Origin: Agrobacterium tumefaciens
Lineage (GTDB): Bacteria; Pseudomonadota; Alphaproteobacteria; Rhizobiales; Rhizobiaceae
NCBI GenBank assembly: GCA_025559845.1
Contig: CP048469.1
Location: 124,001-188,000 of the forward strand
Length of the DNA stretch: 64,000 bases
Direction of reading: 5' to 3'
The translations under genes were made by a program, and so were the position numbers. How positions within the stretch are numbered: position 1 is the first letter of the stretch; each line of letters begins with the position of its first letter. This document shows positions 50,344-58,086 of the stretch, piece after piece. Below the pieces are notes generated by a model that was given only the letters and a program-made list of their open reading frames with translations, had not been told where the DNA came from and ran no database searches.

Positions 50344-50850
50344 TTATCGGCCCGTCTGCGGTGCTGGATGAAGGCTGTATCGCAATCCGATTTCCGCTGC
50401 TCTGGCGTTTTCTTCACCAGTAGCTATGGGAATGGGGTAAGCCGCTTTGGCCGGTGTGCCTGCTTCTCTGAAGAACTCCTCTGTTCCGGACGGAGTGAAG
50501 AGAAATTGCAGATGAGCCGGTGTAGTGGTGTGGTTCAGAAAGTGGTGTACTGTCCCGGGAGGAATGACAGCAGCATCACCTGCGGCCGCTGTTTCGTGGC
50601 GTCCATCCAGTTCGACAGTTATGGCTCCGTCCAAAACAACGATGATTTCCAGCGCATCGACATGAATGTGCGGGGGCGGTCCACCACCCGGCGGCACCCA
50701 AGCGTCGGTCACAGAGATCACTCCGCCGGTTACCGCTCCCGGCACGGTTATGGTGTAAACGTCACTACTGAGCCAGACCTGCGTGGCCTCGTTCTGTCGA
50801 AGGATCTGTGGTGTCCGAGTCCCAACTCCGTCATTGTTCTTCGTGGTCAT
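50344..50850 (-). CDS. Cupin-fold protein
   Basis: 168 aa single-domain cupin. Motif 1 is GGPPPHIHVDALEIIVVLDG with metal ligands H61, H63 and E68; motif 2 PGTVHHFLN with H102. Family members include quercetinase-like dioxygenases, isomerases and cyclases. It lies 10 bases after the flavoprotein gene and 70 before the SDR gene, so it is within the operon. Likely an oxygenase, cyclase or isomerase acting on an aromatic or polyketide-like substrate; unproven. Confidence 0.88.
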   Translation of the reverse strand: MTTKNNDGVGTRTPQILRQNEATQVWLSSDVYTITVPGAVTGGVISVTDAWVPPGGGPPPHIHVDALEIIVVLDGAITVELDGRHETAAAGDAAVIPPGTVHHFLNHTTTPAHLQFLFTPSGTEEFFREAGTPAKAAYPIPIATGEENARAAEIGLRYSLHPAPQTGR

Positions 50851-50859
50851 CGTGTGCCC

Positions 50860-52128
50860 CTAGATGATTGGACCGGAGGCTTCGCCCCCGAGGATGCGAT
50901 TACCAGCAAGGTCAAGAAGTGACTCTTGCCCGACCGCGTGCTGGGCCATGACGTTGAGGTCGCTCAGTCGAGCGCCGAGATCCCCTACTGCCGTGTAGAC
51001 GGCTTGGGCGCCGAGGAGGTCGCCGGCTGCAATCACGAGGGAGCGAGACGTCTGGAATGAGCGTTGGCGGATCGCCGCAGTAGCGACAAGAGCGGCGTTC
51101 CGCTCGTCCGGAGTAGTGCCCGCTTCCTTATAGATATTCCACGCGGATTGCAGTGTGCTGTAGACGGCAGACCGGAGCGCAACCAGTTCGGCGGTGAGTC
51201 GTCCGATTGTGTTCAGCACACGGTCGTTGGGATGCTCTCTGGCAGAGCGCAGCTCAGCTGTTTTCCTGCCAACTTCTGAGGCAACTGCCGAGATGGCGCC
51301 CACGGCGACGCCAAGTGGGATGCCAGCCATCTTTCGCACAATGGCGTCGTGTGGCCGGTTCAGTGGGCCTTCGACTTTAGGGTCAAGCAGCGTGATGGTG
51401 CGTTCGAGTCGGACGATCACGTTGTCAGCGCGGTAATGCTGACTGCCCGAACCTTGCAAGCCCCAAGTGTTCCAAGATTCCTCAATCTTTATATCCGCTT
51501 TGTCCAGAATGACGATCCGCCAGGTCCAGTCGTCGGAACCCTCTTTGGTCGCGAAACGGACACCACCGAGAATGACGTCGGCGTGGTCGATACCAGACCC
51601 GAATTGCCATCGGCCGTTGACCCGGCAGGTGCCGTTACCCAGGTCGATGGCTGACCCTTGCGGATGAATCCATCCTGCGCTGATAATCCCGGCATGCGGA
51701 AATATCTCGGTACGGATCGCAGGCGATAGGAAACCTTGGTAGATTCCAGAATCCATACCGATCATCACGCACCACGCGATGCTAGCGTCGATCGTGGCAA
51801 GTTCTTCAAGTGCGCGTGCTTGTGCCGCTGATGTCAGTCCCTTACCTCCCCGCTCGACATTAAGTGCGAGGTCGAACAACCCACCGGAGCGCAAGAGTTC
51901 TACACATGCCAGTGGAAGGCGTGCCTTTAGTCGTGCTTCACTTCCATAGCGACGTAGCTGGTCGGCATGGTTTCGAATCCATGCCAGAACTGAAATCAAG
52001 CGCTCGTCATCAGCGAAGAAGTAGTCGTCTTGCTGCTGCAAGATCGTATTCAGCATAGGGTTCCTCTCCAGCCCGGTTGAGGGTCTATTAGGTGGCGCGA
52101 GTTGGCCAACGTCTTCATCGTGAGTCAT
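50860..52128 (-). CDS. Acyl-CoA dehydrogenase-fold flavin monooxygenase (HpaB/DszC/IifC-like)
   Basis: 422 aa from 52128 (MTHDEDVGQLA, GGAG eight bases upstream); an alternative ATG at 52056 (MLNTILQQQD) has AGAGGA upstream and fits the family better. The fold is that of acyl-CoA dehydrogenases, but the sequence (GGLFDLALNVERGGKGLTSAAQARALEELATID, WCVMIGMDSGIYQGFLS, ESWNTWGLQGSGSQHYRADNV) is that of flavin-dependent monooxygenases such as hydroxylases of indole or aromatic acids that take reduced flavin from a reductase. No dedicated reductase is in the operon. Overlaps the upstream FAD oxidase gene by 14 bases. Confidence 0.85.
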   Translation of the reverse strand: MTHDEDVGQLAPPNRPSTGLERNPMLNTILQQQDDYFFADDERLISVLAWIRNHADQLRRYGSEARLKARLPLACVELLRSGGLFDLALNVERGGKGLTSAAQARALEELATIDASIAWCVMIGMDSGIYQGFLSPAIRTEIFPHAGIISAGWIHPQGSAIDLGNGTCRVNGRWQFGSGIDHADVILGGVRFATKEGSDDWTWRIVILDKADIKIEESWNTWGLQGSGSQHYRADNVIVRLERTITLLDPKVEGPLNRPHDAIVRKMAGIPLGVAVGAISAVASEVGRKTAELRSAREHPNDRVLNTIGRLTAELVALRSAVYSTLQSAWNIYKEAGTTPDERNAALVATAAIRQRSFQTSRSLVIAAGDLLGAQAVYTAVGDLGARLSDLNVMAQHAVGQESLLDLAGNRILGGEASGPII

Positions 52129-53569
52129 TTGCCGAGCTCCTCGTTGCATTCGGTTGCTCGGGGACTTTGTGTTCTGGCTCACGAGAGATTTCTGCATCCA
52201 GAATGCGCGTATCTGCCACGTAGCGGTTGGGAGCTAGTACGCCGCAGGGATCGAGCAAGCGTTTGACTTGTTGGGCGATTACGGCGTCAAGGCCTCGGCC
52301 GCGATCGGCGTAATCGGCACGTTCATGCCGGCTGTCCACCCGGTAGGGCACATAGCCGGCGGTGACGAGTTCAGAAACGATACGATCGAAGGCAGTATGG
52401 GCTGCTGCGGAACCTTGCGTATCACGGTGGAAAGAGATGGCGACTACGAGATCGACTGTGTCATGGTCGAGTACGTTGACGGTTGTGCCCGCACGGGCAG
52501 TGCTCCCGACAACACCCTCTCGGACGATTCGGATCGCCTTCTCCACGTCGTCTCCACGCATCGGGACGAAAGGCAACGCAAATATCCAGCCGTTGCCGTG
52601 CTCGTCGGCCTCCTCTGTGGAGGCGTTCAACGCGTTGCGGACGATAGTCTCGCTGCTGCGTGTGTCACCGTCATAGAGACGGGCGACAGCTGACATCAGT
52701 GGATCATCGGTAACAAGCTCTTTCGACACACGTTGTGGGTCGACATCTTTGAGGGTGTGCCAGAGCACTTCAAGTTTGGCTTTGGCGATCGGCACGGGGC
52801 CGTCTATGCAAGTGTGGATAGCAATCCGCGCCTCGCGCGCACCATAGATAGCACTCGATTCTTGGTCGTAAATCTTCGTGACGCCACTGAGTACGCCATC
52901 TCGTATGAGGTCTCGCAAGTGGTCGATGATCGTGCGAATGGTCCCTGGTTCGACCGTGAAAGTGACGACTTCCCGCTGTGATGGCTTGGGCCGCAGACGT
53001 ATGGTGGCGGCAGTAACGATGCCAAAGTTTGACTGGGTGAATAAGTGGAGAGCCGATGGGCCGAGCCCCCAGGGGTTGGCGGCTAGAGAGCCGACCCCTG
53101 GCCACCAACCTACAGTACCGACTCGCCCGTCGGGCAGGACGACCTCGATTCCGAGTAAGTCATGGGTTCGCTGCCCATGCAGACCAACGCCCCGGTCCAT
53201 GATGTTGCCAATGATCGAGGTCTTGGAACTGGATGCCGTGCAGTTCAAGTATCGGCTGCTTCCCAGGAGAGCAGTAGTCAGTTGCTCCTGAGTTACTCCT
53301 GCCTCGATGACGGCATATCCCCTGTCTACCTCAATTTCCCGGATAGAGTTCAGGCGGTACAGACTAATTAAGTCGGTCACTGGGCCGGGGGATGACGCCG
53401 AGCCTAGTCCCCAGTTGTAACCACTTGATACTACTCTCAGCGGTCGGCTTGGTACTTGGGAGCGAGACTTGATGATTTGCTGAACCTCGTGCAAGGCGGT
53501 GGGCTCAAGAATCTCTCCCGGCGCCGAGTATTTGAATTCGCTGACATTGCTGCCCGTGAGGTGGCTCAT
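52115..53569 (-). CDS. VAO/4-cresol dehydrogenase-like FAD oxidase
   Basis: 484 aa flavoprotein of the vanillyl-alcohol oxidase type. The FAD-binding region reads RPLRVVSSGYNWGLGSASS and IIGNIMDRGVGLHGQ (119-132); GIEVVLPDGRV follows, and the C-terminus has LLDPCGVLAPNRYV, the standard DPxGxLAPxRY ending. VAO-type enzymes oxidise para-substituted phenols and related alcohols. It is coupled to the GNAT gene upstream (ATGA overlap) and overlaps the flavin monooxygenase gene downstream. No signal peptide. Confidence 0.86.
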   Translation of the reverse strand: MSHLTGSNVSEFKYSAPGEILEPTALHEVQQIIKSRSQVPSRPLRVVSSGYNWGLGSASSPGPVTDLISLYRLNSIREIEVDRGYAVIEAGVTQEQLTTALLGSSRYLNCTASSSKTSIIGNIMDRGVGLHGQRTHDLLGIEVVLPDGRVGTVGWWPGVGSLAANPWGLGPSALHLFTQSNFGIVTAATIRLRPKPSQREVVTFTVEPGTIRTIIDHLRDLIRDGVLSGVTKIYDQESSAIYGAREARIAIHTCIDGPVPIAKAKLEVLWHTLKDVDPQRVSKELVTDDPLMSAVARLYDGDTRSSETIVRNALNASTEEADEHGNGWIFALPFVPMRGDDVEKAIRIVREGVVGSTARAGTTVNVLDHDTVDLVVAISFHRDTQGSAAAHTAFDRIVSELVTAGYVPYRVDSRHERADYADRGRGLDAVIAQQVKRLLDPCGVLAPNRYVADTRILDAEISREPEHKVPEQPNATRSSANDSR

Positions 53570-54321
53570 GGCTGATACCTCCAGACACGTAGGTGGTCTG
53601 CCTTGAGTGCTACATACGAGTGCTCGTCGTCGAAGGACCCATCAGCGTTGCGCAATCGAGATCGTCGAACGGACTCTAGGCGGTAGCCTGCCTTTAGGGC
53701 TGTAGATACGGAAGCGGCATTGCCCGGCTTGATGCCAAGTTCGATCCTCTGAACGCTGGAAATGCTGAAGGCCCACTGTGTGAATAGTCTCAGGGCGTAT
53801 GTGGCGTAGCCTTTTCCACGATGAGCGCTTATCGTCGCGTATCCGACATCCAAAACCCCGGGCGGAACCAGGCGACGGATCGATAGCATCATCAGAGCCG
53901 GCCCATTGAAATCGCCACGTCCGATCAAGAACGTCGAATCTCCGAGTCTCCAGCCCGCATACGCACCGACGATCTTGGACTCCAGTGCAGCCAACGAAGT
54001 TGGCGGGAAGATCGCGTGGCGCCGGACTTCATCGTCACGATCATTCTCAGACAGGCTGCCGGCATCGCCCAGAACTGGGTAGGTCAGGACTAGACCATCG
54101 CCGCCAATGCAGCCTCCCGACAGAGGCGGGAGAAAAGTTTGCGGTTCAACAATACGTTGTTCTTTTAAGTCAGAAGAGGCTGCCGCTGCCGCCCAGCACT
54201 GGCCCCCAACGTACTTCCAGCCTTGAGTAATCAACTGCTCAATCTGACCGTGATCTCGGTAGTCAACCACACGTGTGGCTAGATCACTGTCTCCTTGGAT
54301 GGGATATTCCTGCAATGCCAT
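53566..54321 (-). CDS. GNAT-family N-acetyltransferase
   Basis: 251 aa. An acetyl-CoA-binding core is visible in LDVGYATISAHRGKGYATYALRLFTQWAF (R-G-K-G-Y-A, motif A) followed by IELGIKPGNAASVSTALKAGYRLE, typical of Rim-like transferases that act on small amines or N-termini. It is the first gene of the seven-gene oxidoreductase run. Upstream is a good palindromic operator. Substrate unknown; it could add an acetyl group to the pathway product or intermediate. Confidence 0.85.
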   Translation of the reverse strand: MALQEYPIQGDSDLATRVVDYRDHGQIEQLITQGWKYVGGQCWAAAAASSDLKEQRIVEPQTFLPPLSGGCIGGDGLVLTYPVLGDAGSLSENDRDDEVRRHAIFPPTSLAALESKIVGAYAGWRLGDSTFLIGRGDFNGPALMMLSIRRLVPPGVLDVGYATISAHRGKGYATYALRLFTQWAFSISSVQRIELGIKPGNAASVSTALKAGYRLESVRRSRLRNADGSFDDEHSYVALKADHLRVWRYQP

Positions 54322-54428
54322 AGGTTGCCTCCGATCAACTTGATGTCTCTGATCAACTCGATGTCTCCAGGCGGTTCCTAGCCCACTCTGAGTAGAACCA
54401 GCAGAACCGAAATCCTCGTTGCTTCGTA
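54322..54428. other. Leader of the oxidoreductase operon
   Basis: About 110 bases between the GNAT gene start and the operator palindrome. Two close copies of a GATCAACT(T/C)GATGTCTC phrase occur near 54334-54366. No gene is seen. Confidence 0.4.
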
Positions 54429-54446
54429 TTGTACTCTAGAATACAA
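54429..54446. promoter_or_regulatory. Candidate operator of the oxidoreductase operon
   Basis: TTGTACTCTAGAATACAA is an 18-base palindrome with one mismatched pair. On the minus strand it contains a TACAAT hexamer resembling a -10 box, about 110 bases upstream of the first gene. TetR-family repressors bind such dyads; a TetR gene lies at 55265-55867. Confidence 0.6.
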
Positions 54447-54699
54447 AAAATCCATGTGCAACTGAAACAACCCAGTTTTTTCGTGGGTCTTTCACTTGGA
54501 TGCCCCACATGGCTCTCTCGGCTGGGCGAATATTTCTTTTGAAAACAATGGTCTTATCGGGGTTGTCTATGCAGGCAGAACACTGTCGATTGGTGTGATG
54601 TGCTCGTGCCACACTGGCAATTCCATGTCAGTGGATGGCCGAGCATCTGGTAGATGGCGTGTGTCCAGCGAACAATGAACTGGATTTTAAAATTCAAAA

Positions 54700-55130
54700 A
54701 TCGTAGACTTCGCCGACTGAGCTATGAGGCCTGGCGTGGGCTGCTTGGCGGGCCGGGAGGCGACCACGTAAAGTTGGTTCAGCGAGCGGCGATGCGGGAT
54801 TACCCGCCGACTGGCTGGTGTGAGTCCCACATGATTGCAAGCTGCCCTATGGTCGTCAGCTGTGGACGAGCGTGGTCAGCGGCGAGCAGCCAAGCCGAGT
54901 CGTTCTGGCCTATAGGTTGGGGGCAGCGTGTGTGTGGTCATACGCGAACTGACATCGCCGGTTTCAGTCGGTGAAAGTCCGATCGGGGCAAAAGAATCAG
55001 GTCCCTTAGCCTGGGAGACGGCGGAGGAACCCTCTGACACAATGATTAGAAATGAGCTAGCGCGGATGCAACCGCAGCCTGAGTGCTCAGGCTTTGGGCA
55101 GTGCCTATGTGCGGTACTGCCTCCAATGAG
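54700..55130 (+). mobile_element. Possible decayed group II intron-like segment (no reverse transcriptase)
   Basis: There is no credible gene between 54447 and 55264. The stretch 54700-55130 is GC-rich and contains phrases like GTGTGAGTCCCAC (about 54821) and CAGTCGGTGAAAGTCCGA (about 54965), which resemble the conserved short stem motifs of group II intron RNA domains, then AGGTCCCTTAGCCTGGGAG (a hairpin) and CGGAGGAACCCTCTGACA. No reverse transcriptase frame and no recognisable domain V follow. It may be a 5' fragment of an intron or another structured RNA. Weak identification. Confidence 0.3.
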
Positions 55131-55219
55131 GCGCTCCCACCCAGTCGCGATCTGATGGGCGAACGCACGGCCTTCCTGATGACGTCCACGATAGTGGCGT
55201 GACTTATACCAGCAATGAG

Positions 55220-55239
55220 CCTCCCGCTAACACGGGAGG
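55220..55239 (-). terminator. Hairpin at the 3' end of the tetR gene
   Basis: CCTCCCG (55220-55226) pairs with CGGGAGG (55233-55239) over a six-base loop, 25 bases past the tetR stop. It could end transcription of tetR; on the plus strand it is followed by TTCATTCTTA, so it may equally serve the plus-strand transcript. Confidence 0.45.
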
Positions 55240-55264
55240 TTCATTCTTAGCATGATGATGTGGA

Positions 55265-55867
55265 TCAGACCAGCGTCGCCGCGAGGCTCATTCGCGCGAC
55301 CCTGAGCAACTGCGCCGGCTCTGCACCGGTCTGGGCGGTTACCCGCAGGCCCGAAATTACGGTGACAATCAGCGTAGCCACGTCTTCGGGCGACGACTCG
55401 GGGCGTACGCTGCCGTCGAGCTGCCCAATCTTCGCGGCCTGTGTCAGCAGAGAGATACGACGATCCAGATCACGGTCTAGAATCGATTGCACCCGGGGGT
55501 CGCTCTGCCGCATATCGGGAGACATGAACGTATGCACTGTCATGCACCCAGCTGCATGGCCCTCCTTGTGTGCCGCGAACTCTTCCGCAACAACCATTTC
55601 AACGATCCGCCACAGCCTCGTACCGCCATCAAGTTCCGCATTGGTGAGTACCGTCTCCTGCCGTAGCGACACGACTTCGGCGTATCGCTGCAACGCTTGC
55701 ACAAACAGTTCTTCCTTCGAGGTGAACGTGTTGTACAGACTGCTGCGGCGCACGCCTGCTGCTTCGCACAGTTTCTCTGTGGAAGTGTTGGCGAAGCCGT
55801 GAACGCGGAACTCTGCCGCCGCAGAGTCCAACACCGCCTCTGTATCGAACGAACGTGGTCTACCCAT
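55265..55867 (-). CDS. TetR-family regulator
   Basis: 200 aa. N-terminal helix-turn-helix MGRPRSFDTEAVLDSAAAEFRVHGFANTSTEKLCEAAGVRRSSLYNTFTSKEELF (1-55), then a C-terminal TetR domain (AAGCMTVHTFMSPDM). It is divergent from the quinone-oxidoreductase-like gene, with 159 bases between, and lies next to the oxidoreductase operon. It probably represses one or both. The operator palindrome at 54429-54446 is a candidate site. Confidence 0.92.
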   Translation of the reverse strand: MGRPRSFDTEAVLDSAAAEFRVHGFANTSTEKLCEAAGVRRSSLYNTFTSKEELFVQALQRYAEVVSLRQETVLTNAELDGGTRLWRIVEMVVAEEFAAHKEGHAAGCMTVHTFMSPDMRQSDPRVQSILDRDLDRRISLLTQAAKIGQLDGSVRPESSPEDVATLIVTVISGLRVTAQTGAEPAQLLRVARMSLAATLV

Positions 55868-56026
55868 GCATTGATCTTAGCATATTTCGGATTATAATAT
55901 ACAGAATTTTGCGGTTGTCGATAGTATCCGTTTAAGCTCGCCCAAGCGAGAACGCGAATGGCATGTTTGGACTTGCCACCGGGTGGGACGCGGCAACTCC
56001 GCACTGTTGCAAGGAGGTGGTTCGTA
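55868..56026. promoter_or_regulatory. Divergent promoter of tetR and the quinone oxidoreductase gene
   Basis: An AT-rich core ATTATAATATAC near 55891 gives TATAAT boxes on both strands (plus: 55893-55898). A loose dyad TTCGGATTATAATATACAGAA spans it and may be the TetR site. A strong AAGGAGGT ribosome binding site precedes the ATG at 56027. Confidence 0.5.
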
Positions 56027-56953
56027 ATGCAGGCCCTAATTTTCCACAACGGCCGGTTCGAGATGACAGAAGTCTCGGCTCCGCATCCAGCCTCAGCTGA
56101 GGCTGTTCTTGTTGATGTTGAATTTATCTCACTCAATCGTGGAGAAACCACGGTTCCGTGGGGCCAGGACGAAGTCATCGGCTGGGACGCGTGTGGGACA
56201 GTTGCGCAGACTAGTGCTGACGGGCACGGTCCCGCGGTTGGAACTCGGGTGGTGACTTGGGGATACTCCGGAGCTTGGGCGCAGAATCGGATGGTTTCCC
56301 ACCGAAATCTCGCTGTCGTTCCTTCCGGAATCACGGGTGCAACTGCCGCTGCATTGCCTGTCGCCGGACTTACGGCACTCCATGCGGTTAAGGCTGCAGC
56401 TGTAGCTTCAGGTTCGCGGATCGCGGTTACGGGAGCTACCGGTGGCGTGGGACATCTTGCCGTCCAACTCGCCGCTAATACGGGGGCTCACGTTCTTGCA
56501 ATCACTCGTGATCCACATCGCGCTGCGGCTTTGAATGATGCCTTCGCAGGCAAGAACATTACGGTGGCCACGGTCGAGCAAGCGAAGCAAGAGGAAATTG
56601 ACGTAATCATCGATACCGTGGGTGGTCCAATCCTAGCAACTCTCATGGACAAGCTGAGCGGTGGAGGAAAAGTGATTTTGGTGGGAGCCGCTTCCGCTCA
56701 GTCCACGGAAATCGACACGGCCACACTCATCGCGAAACACATCAATTTGCTTAGCGTCGTGATCCCCACACCGGTCGGTGGCGACTTAGCTACGTTGCTT
56801 GAGCTCGTTAGGCTTGGCCAATTGACTGTGAACACTGTCGATGGGGGAGCATGGACACGATTGACTTCTGAGGTTCCAACCGGCGCGTTGGGCTTGGGCA
56901 AGACCGTTTTTCATATGACAGCCCTGGAGGCGGATACCATCCGCAAATTGTGA
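56027..56953 (+). CDS. Zinc-free MDR-type quinone oxidoreductase-like enzyme
   Basis: 308 aa, starting at 56027 (MQALIFHNGRFEMTE), eight bases after AAGGAGGT. A GroES-like N-terminal half and a Rossmann half with nucleotide-binding TGATGGVGHLAVQLA (TGATGGVG at 135-142) fit NADPH:quinone reductases and enoyl reductases of the medium-chain family. No zinc ligands of alcohol dehydrogenases are seen. It is controlled together with the divergent tetR and probably reduces a quinone or enone made by, or similar to, the products of the oxidase cluster. Codon use matches that block. Confidence 0.9.
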   Translation: MQALIFHNGRFEMTEVSAPHPASAEAVLVDVEFISLNRGETTVPWGQDEVIGWDACGTVAQTSADGHGPAVGTRVVTWGYSGAWAQNRMVSHRNLAVVPSGITGATAAALPVAGLTALHAVKAAAVASGSRIAVTGATGGVGHLAVQLAANTGAHVLAITRDPHRAAALNDAFAGKNITVATVEQAKQEEIDVIIDTVGGPILATLMDKLSGGGKVILVGAASAQSTEIDTATLIAKHINLLSVVIPTPVGGDLATLLELVRLGQLTVNTVDGGAWTRLTSEVPTGALGLGKTVFHMTALEADTIRKL

Positions 56954-57051
56954 CCAGCTTGATTGGGAATGATACGGCACTGATCGCATCAATGTTCCTC
57001 TGCCGTGCTGTCTCCTTCTGGTGTGGCGGAAAAGCCGCCCTTGAAGTGGAA

Positions 57052-57235
57052 CAGGCGGCGAAAAGTTGCCATGCCACCGTGCTACGTCCGTATGAGAGCA
57101 TCCAGACCGGACTACGGCGCGTTCCTCGACACTTTCTGCGAAACAACGATCCTCTTCGCCGTCAGCAACCTGCACGTCTGCGTCGTTTCTGCACAGCCGA
57201 GAGGGTGATTTTCGCGACCAACTTCCGAAGCTCTG
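57052..57235 (-). pseudogene. Diverged fragment of the helicase gene 3' end
   Basis: Read on the minus strand this stretch aligns with the last 200 bases of the helicase gene (58088-58290): both contain GCATCCAGACCGGACT exactly (57098-57113 and 58148-58163), the CAGGCGGCGA stop region (57052 and 58088), and many shared blocks around them. The reading frame is broken, so no protein is made. It is a second, degraded helicase tail left at the edge of the cargo block. Confidence 0.75.
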
Positions 57236-57248
57236 TGCCACAACACAG

Positions 57249-57270
57249 AAAAAGGCCCCGAATCGGGGCC
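57249..57270 (-). terminator. Rho-independent terminator after the helicase operon
   Basis: On the minus strand GGCCCCG-ATT-CGGGGCC (57254-57270) is followed by TTTTT (57249-57253). It lies 27 bases after the stop of the hypothetical gene at 57298 and should end the operon before the cargo block. Confidence 0.88.
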
Positions 57271-57297
57271 TAATGAGGTTGATGCGCCGTTACCGCA

Positions 57298-57966
57298 TCA
57301 ATCCTTATGGACAGAGCCTAGCTTTTGCGCGGCGGACAGGATGGCGTCCTGTTCTGTCGCATCGAAGCAGACGAATGGCTCTTCATATCCGGCTTCTTCG
57401 GCTAGGTCTTTGGCCTTGTCGTAATGAACACCCAGGTCAAACTCCTCCTGGGTGATCTTGACGCTGAAGATCGGCATGTCGGACATGCCGGAAGCGTTGA
57501 CGCAGGCGACCGCGATCCGCATCTCGAATTCAGCATGATCCGGAGGATCGGCCGATACAGCAACAGTGGCCTGTGCTTCGAGATCATCGCCGTCATCCAT
57601 GTCCATGCGTTCACGCATTTCGGAGACGAATGCTTCGGGGGGCATCAGACCGTAACGCACAATGCGCACGGGGATGTCTTCCGCGTCGAGGTTTCCGTCC
57701 TCGATACGCTGTCGCATGAAGGCGGCGATCTCGGCTTCGTGTGCTTCACTGACGACTGCCGAGGGCGAAAGGGAAGCGTCGATTGACCAGGTGTCCACTT
57801 CCGCGGCGGTCTCGCCGGTCAACATGCCTTCGCCGATAGCGCGCTCGCACAGGCCGCGCAGGCGTTCCAGCATTTCCGATGCGGGCTCTCCGTTGAGCAG
57901 ATAGATCACGTCCAGCGTCAGGCGAGCGTTGACGATTTCGGACGTAGCTTGGGTGTTGGTGTTCAT
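57298..57966 (-). CDS. Hypothetical acidic protein of the ICE
   Basis: 222 aa, acidic, without signal or membrane segments. It starts MNTNTQATSEIVNARLTLDVIYLLNGEPASEMLERLRGLC with a GGAG ribosome binding site before 57966. No family motif recognised. It follows the helicase gene after a gap with two hairpins and is closed by a strong terminator, so it is the last gene of that operon. Its frame is intact, unlike the helicase remnant downstream. Confidence 0.7.
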   Translation of the reverse strand: MNTNTQATSEIVNARLTLDVIYLLNGEPASEMLERLRGLCERAIGEGMLTGETAAEVDTWSIDASLSPSAVVSEAHEAEIAAFMRQRIEDGNLDAEDIPVRIVRYGLMPPEAFVSEMRERMDMDDGDDLEAQATVAVSADPPDHAEFEMRIAVACVNASGMSDMPIFSVKITQEEFDLGVHYDKAKDLAEEAGYEEPFVCFDATEQDAILSAAQKLGSVHKD

Positions 57967-57994
57967 GGAAATCTCCTTGCGATGAAAAAGAACA

Positions 57995-58073
57995 CAGTCA
58001 TGCCCACGAAGAACGCGGGCATGACTGCAAGGTGGAAGAAACGAGAAGGCCGGCGACCCGATGGGACGCCGGC
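57995..58073 (-). repeat. Two intergenic stem-loops before the 57298-57966 gene
   Basis: CAGTCATGCCC (57995-58005) pairs with GGGCATGACTG (58017-58027), and GCCGGCG (58049-58055) with CGCCGGC (58067-58073). Part of a series of stem-loops in each gap of this gene block. Confidence 0.75.
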
Positions 58074-58086
58074 ATGGGGAGTTGAA

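Noticed and set aside
54940..55060. Cobalamin-riboswitch-like phrase GGTGAAAGTCCGA
   Set aside because: The other conserved boxes (the CCCGCCACTG type and the closing stem) are missing and no B12-related gene follows.
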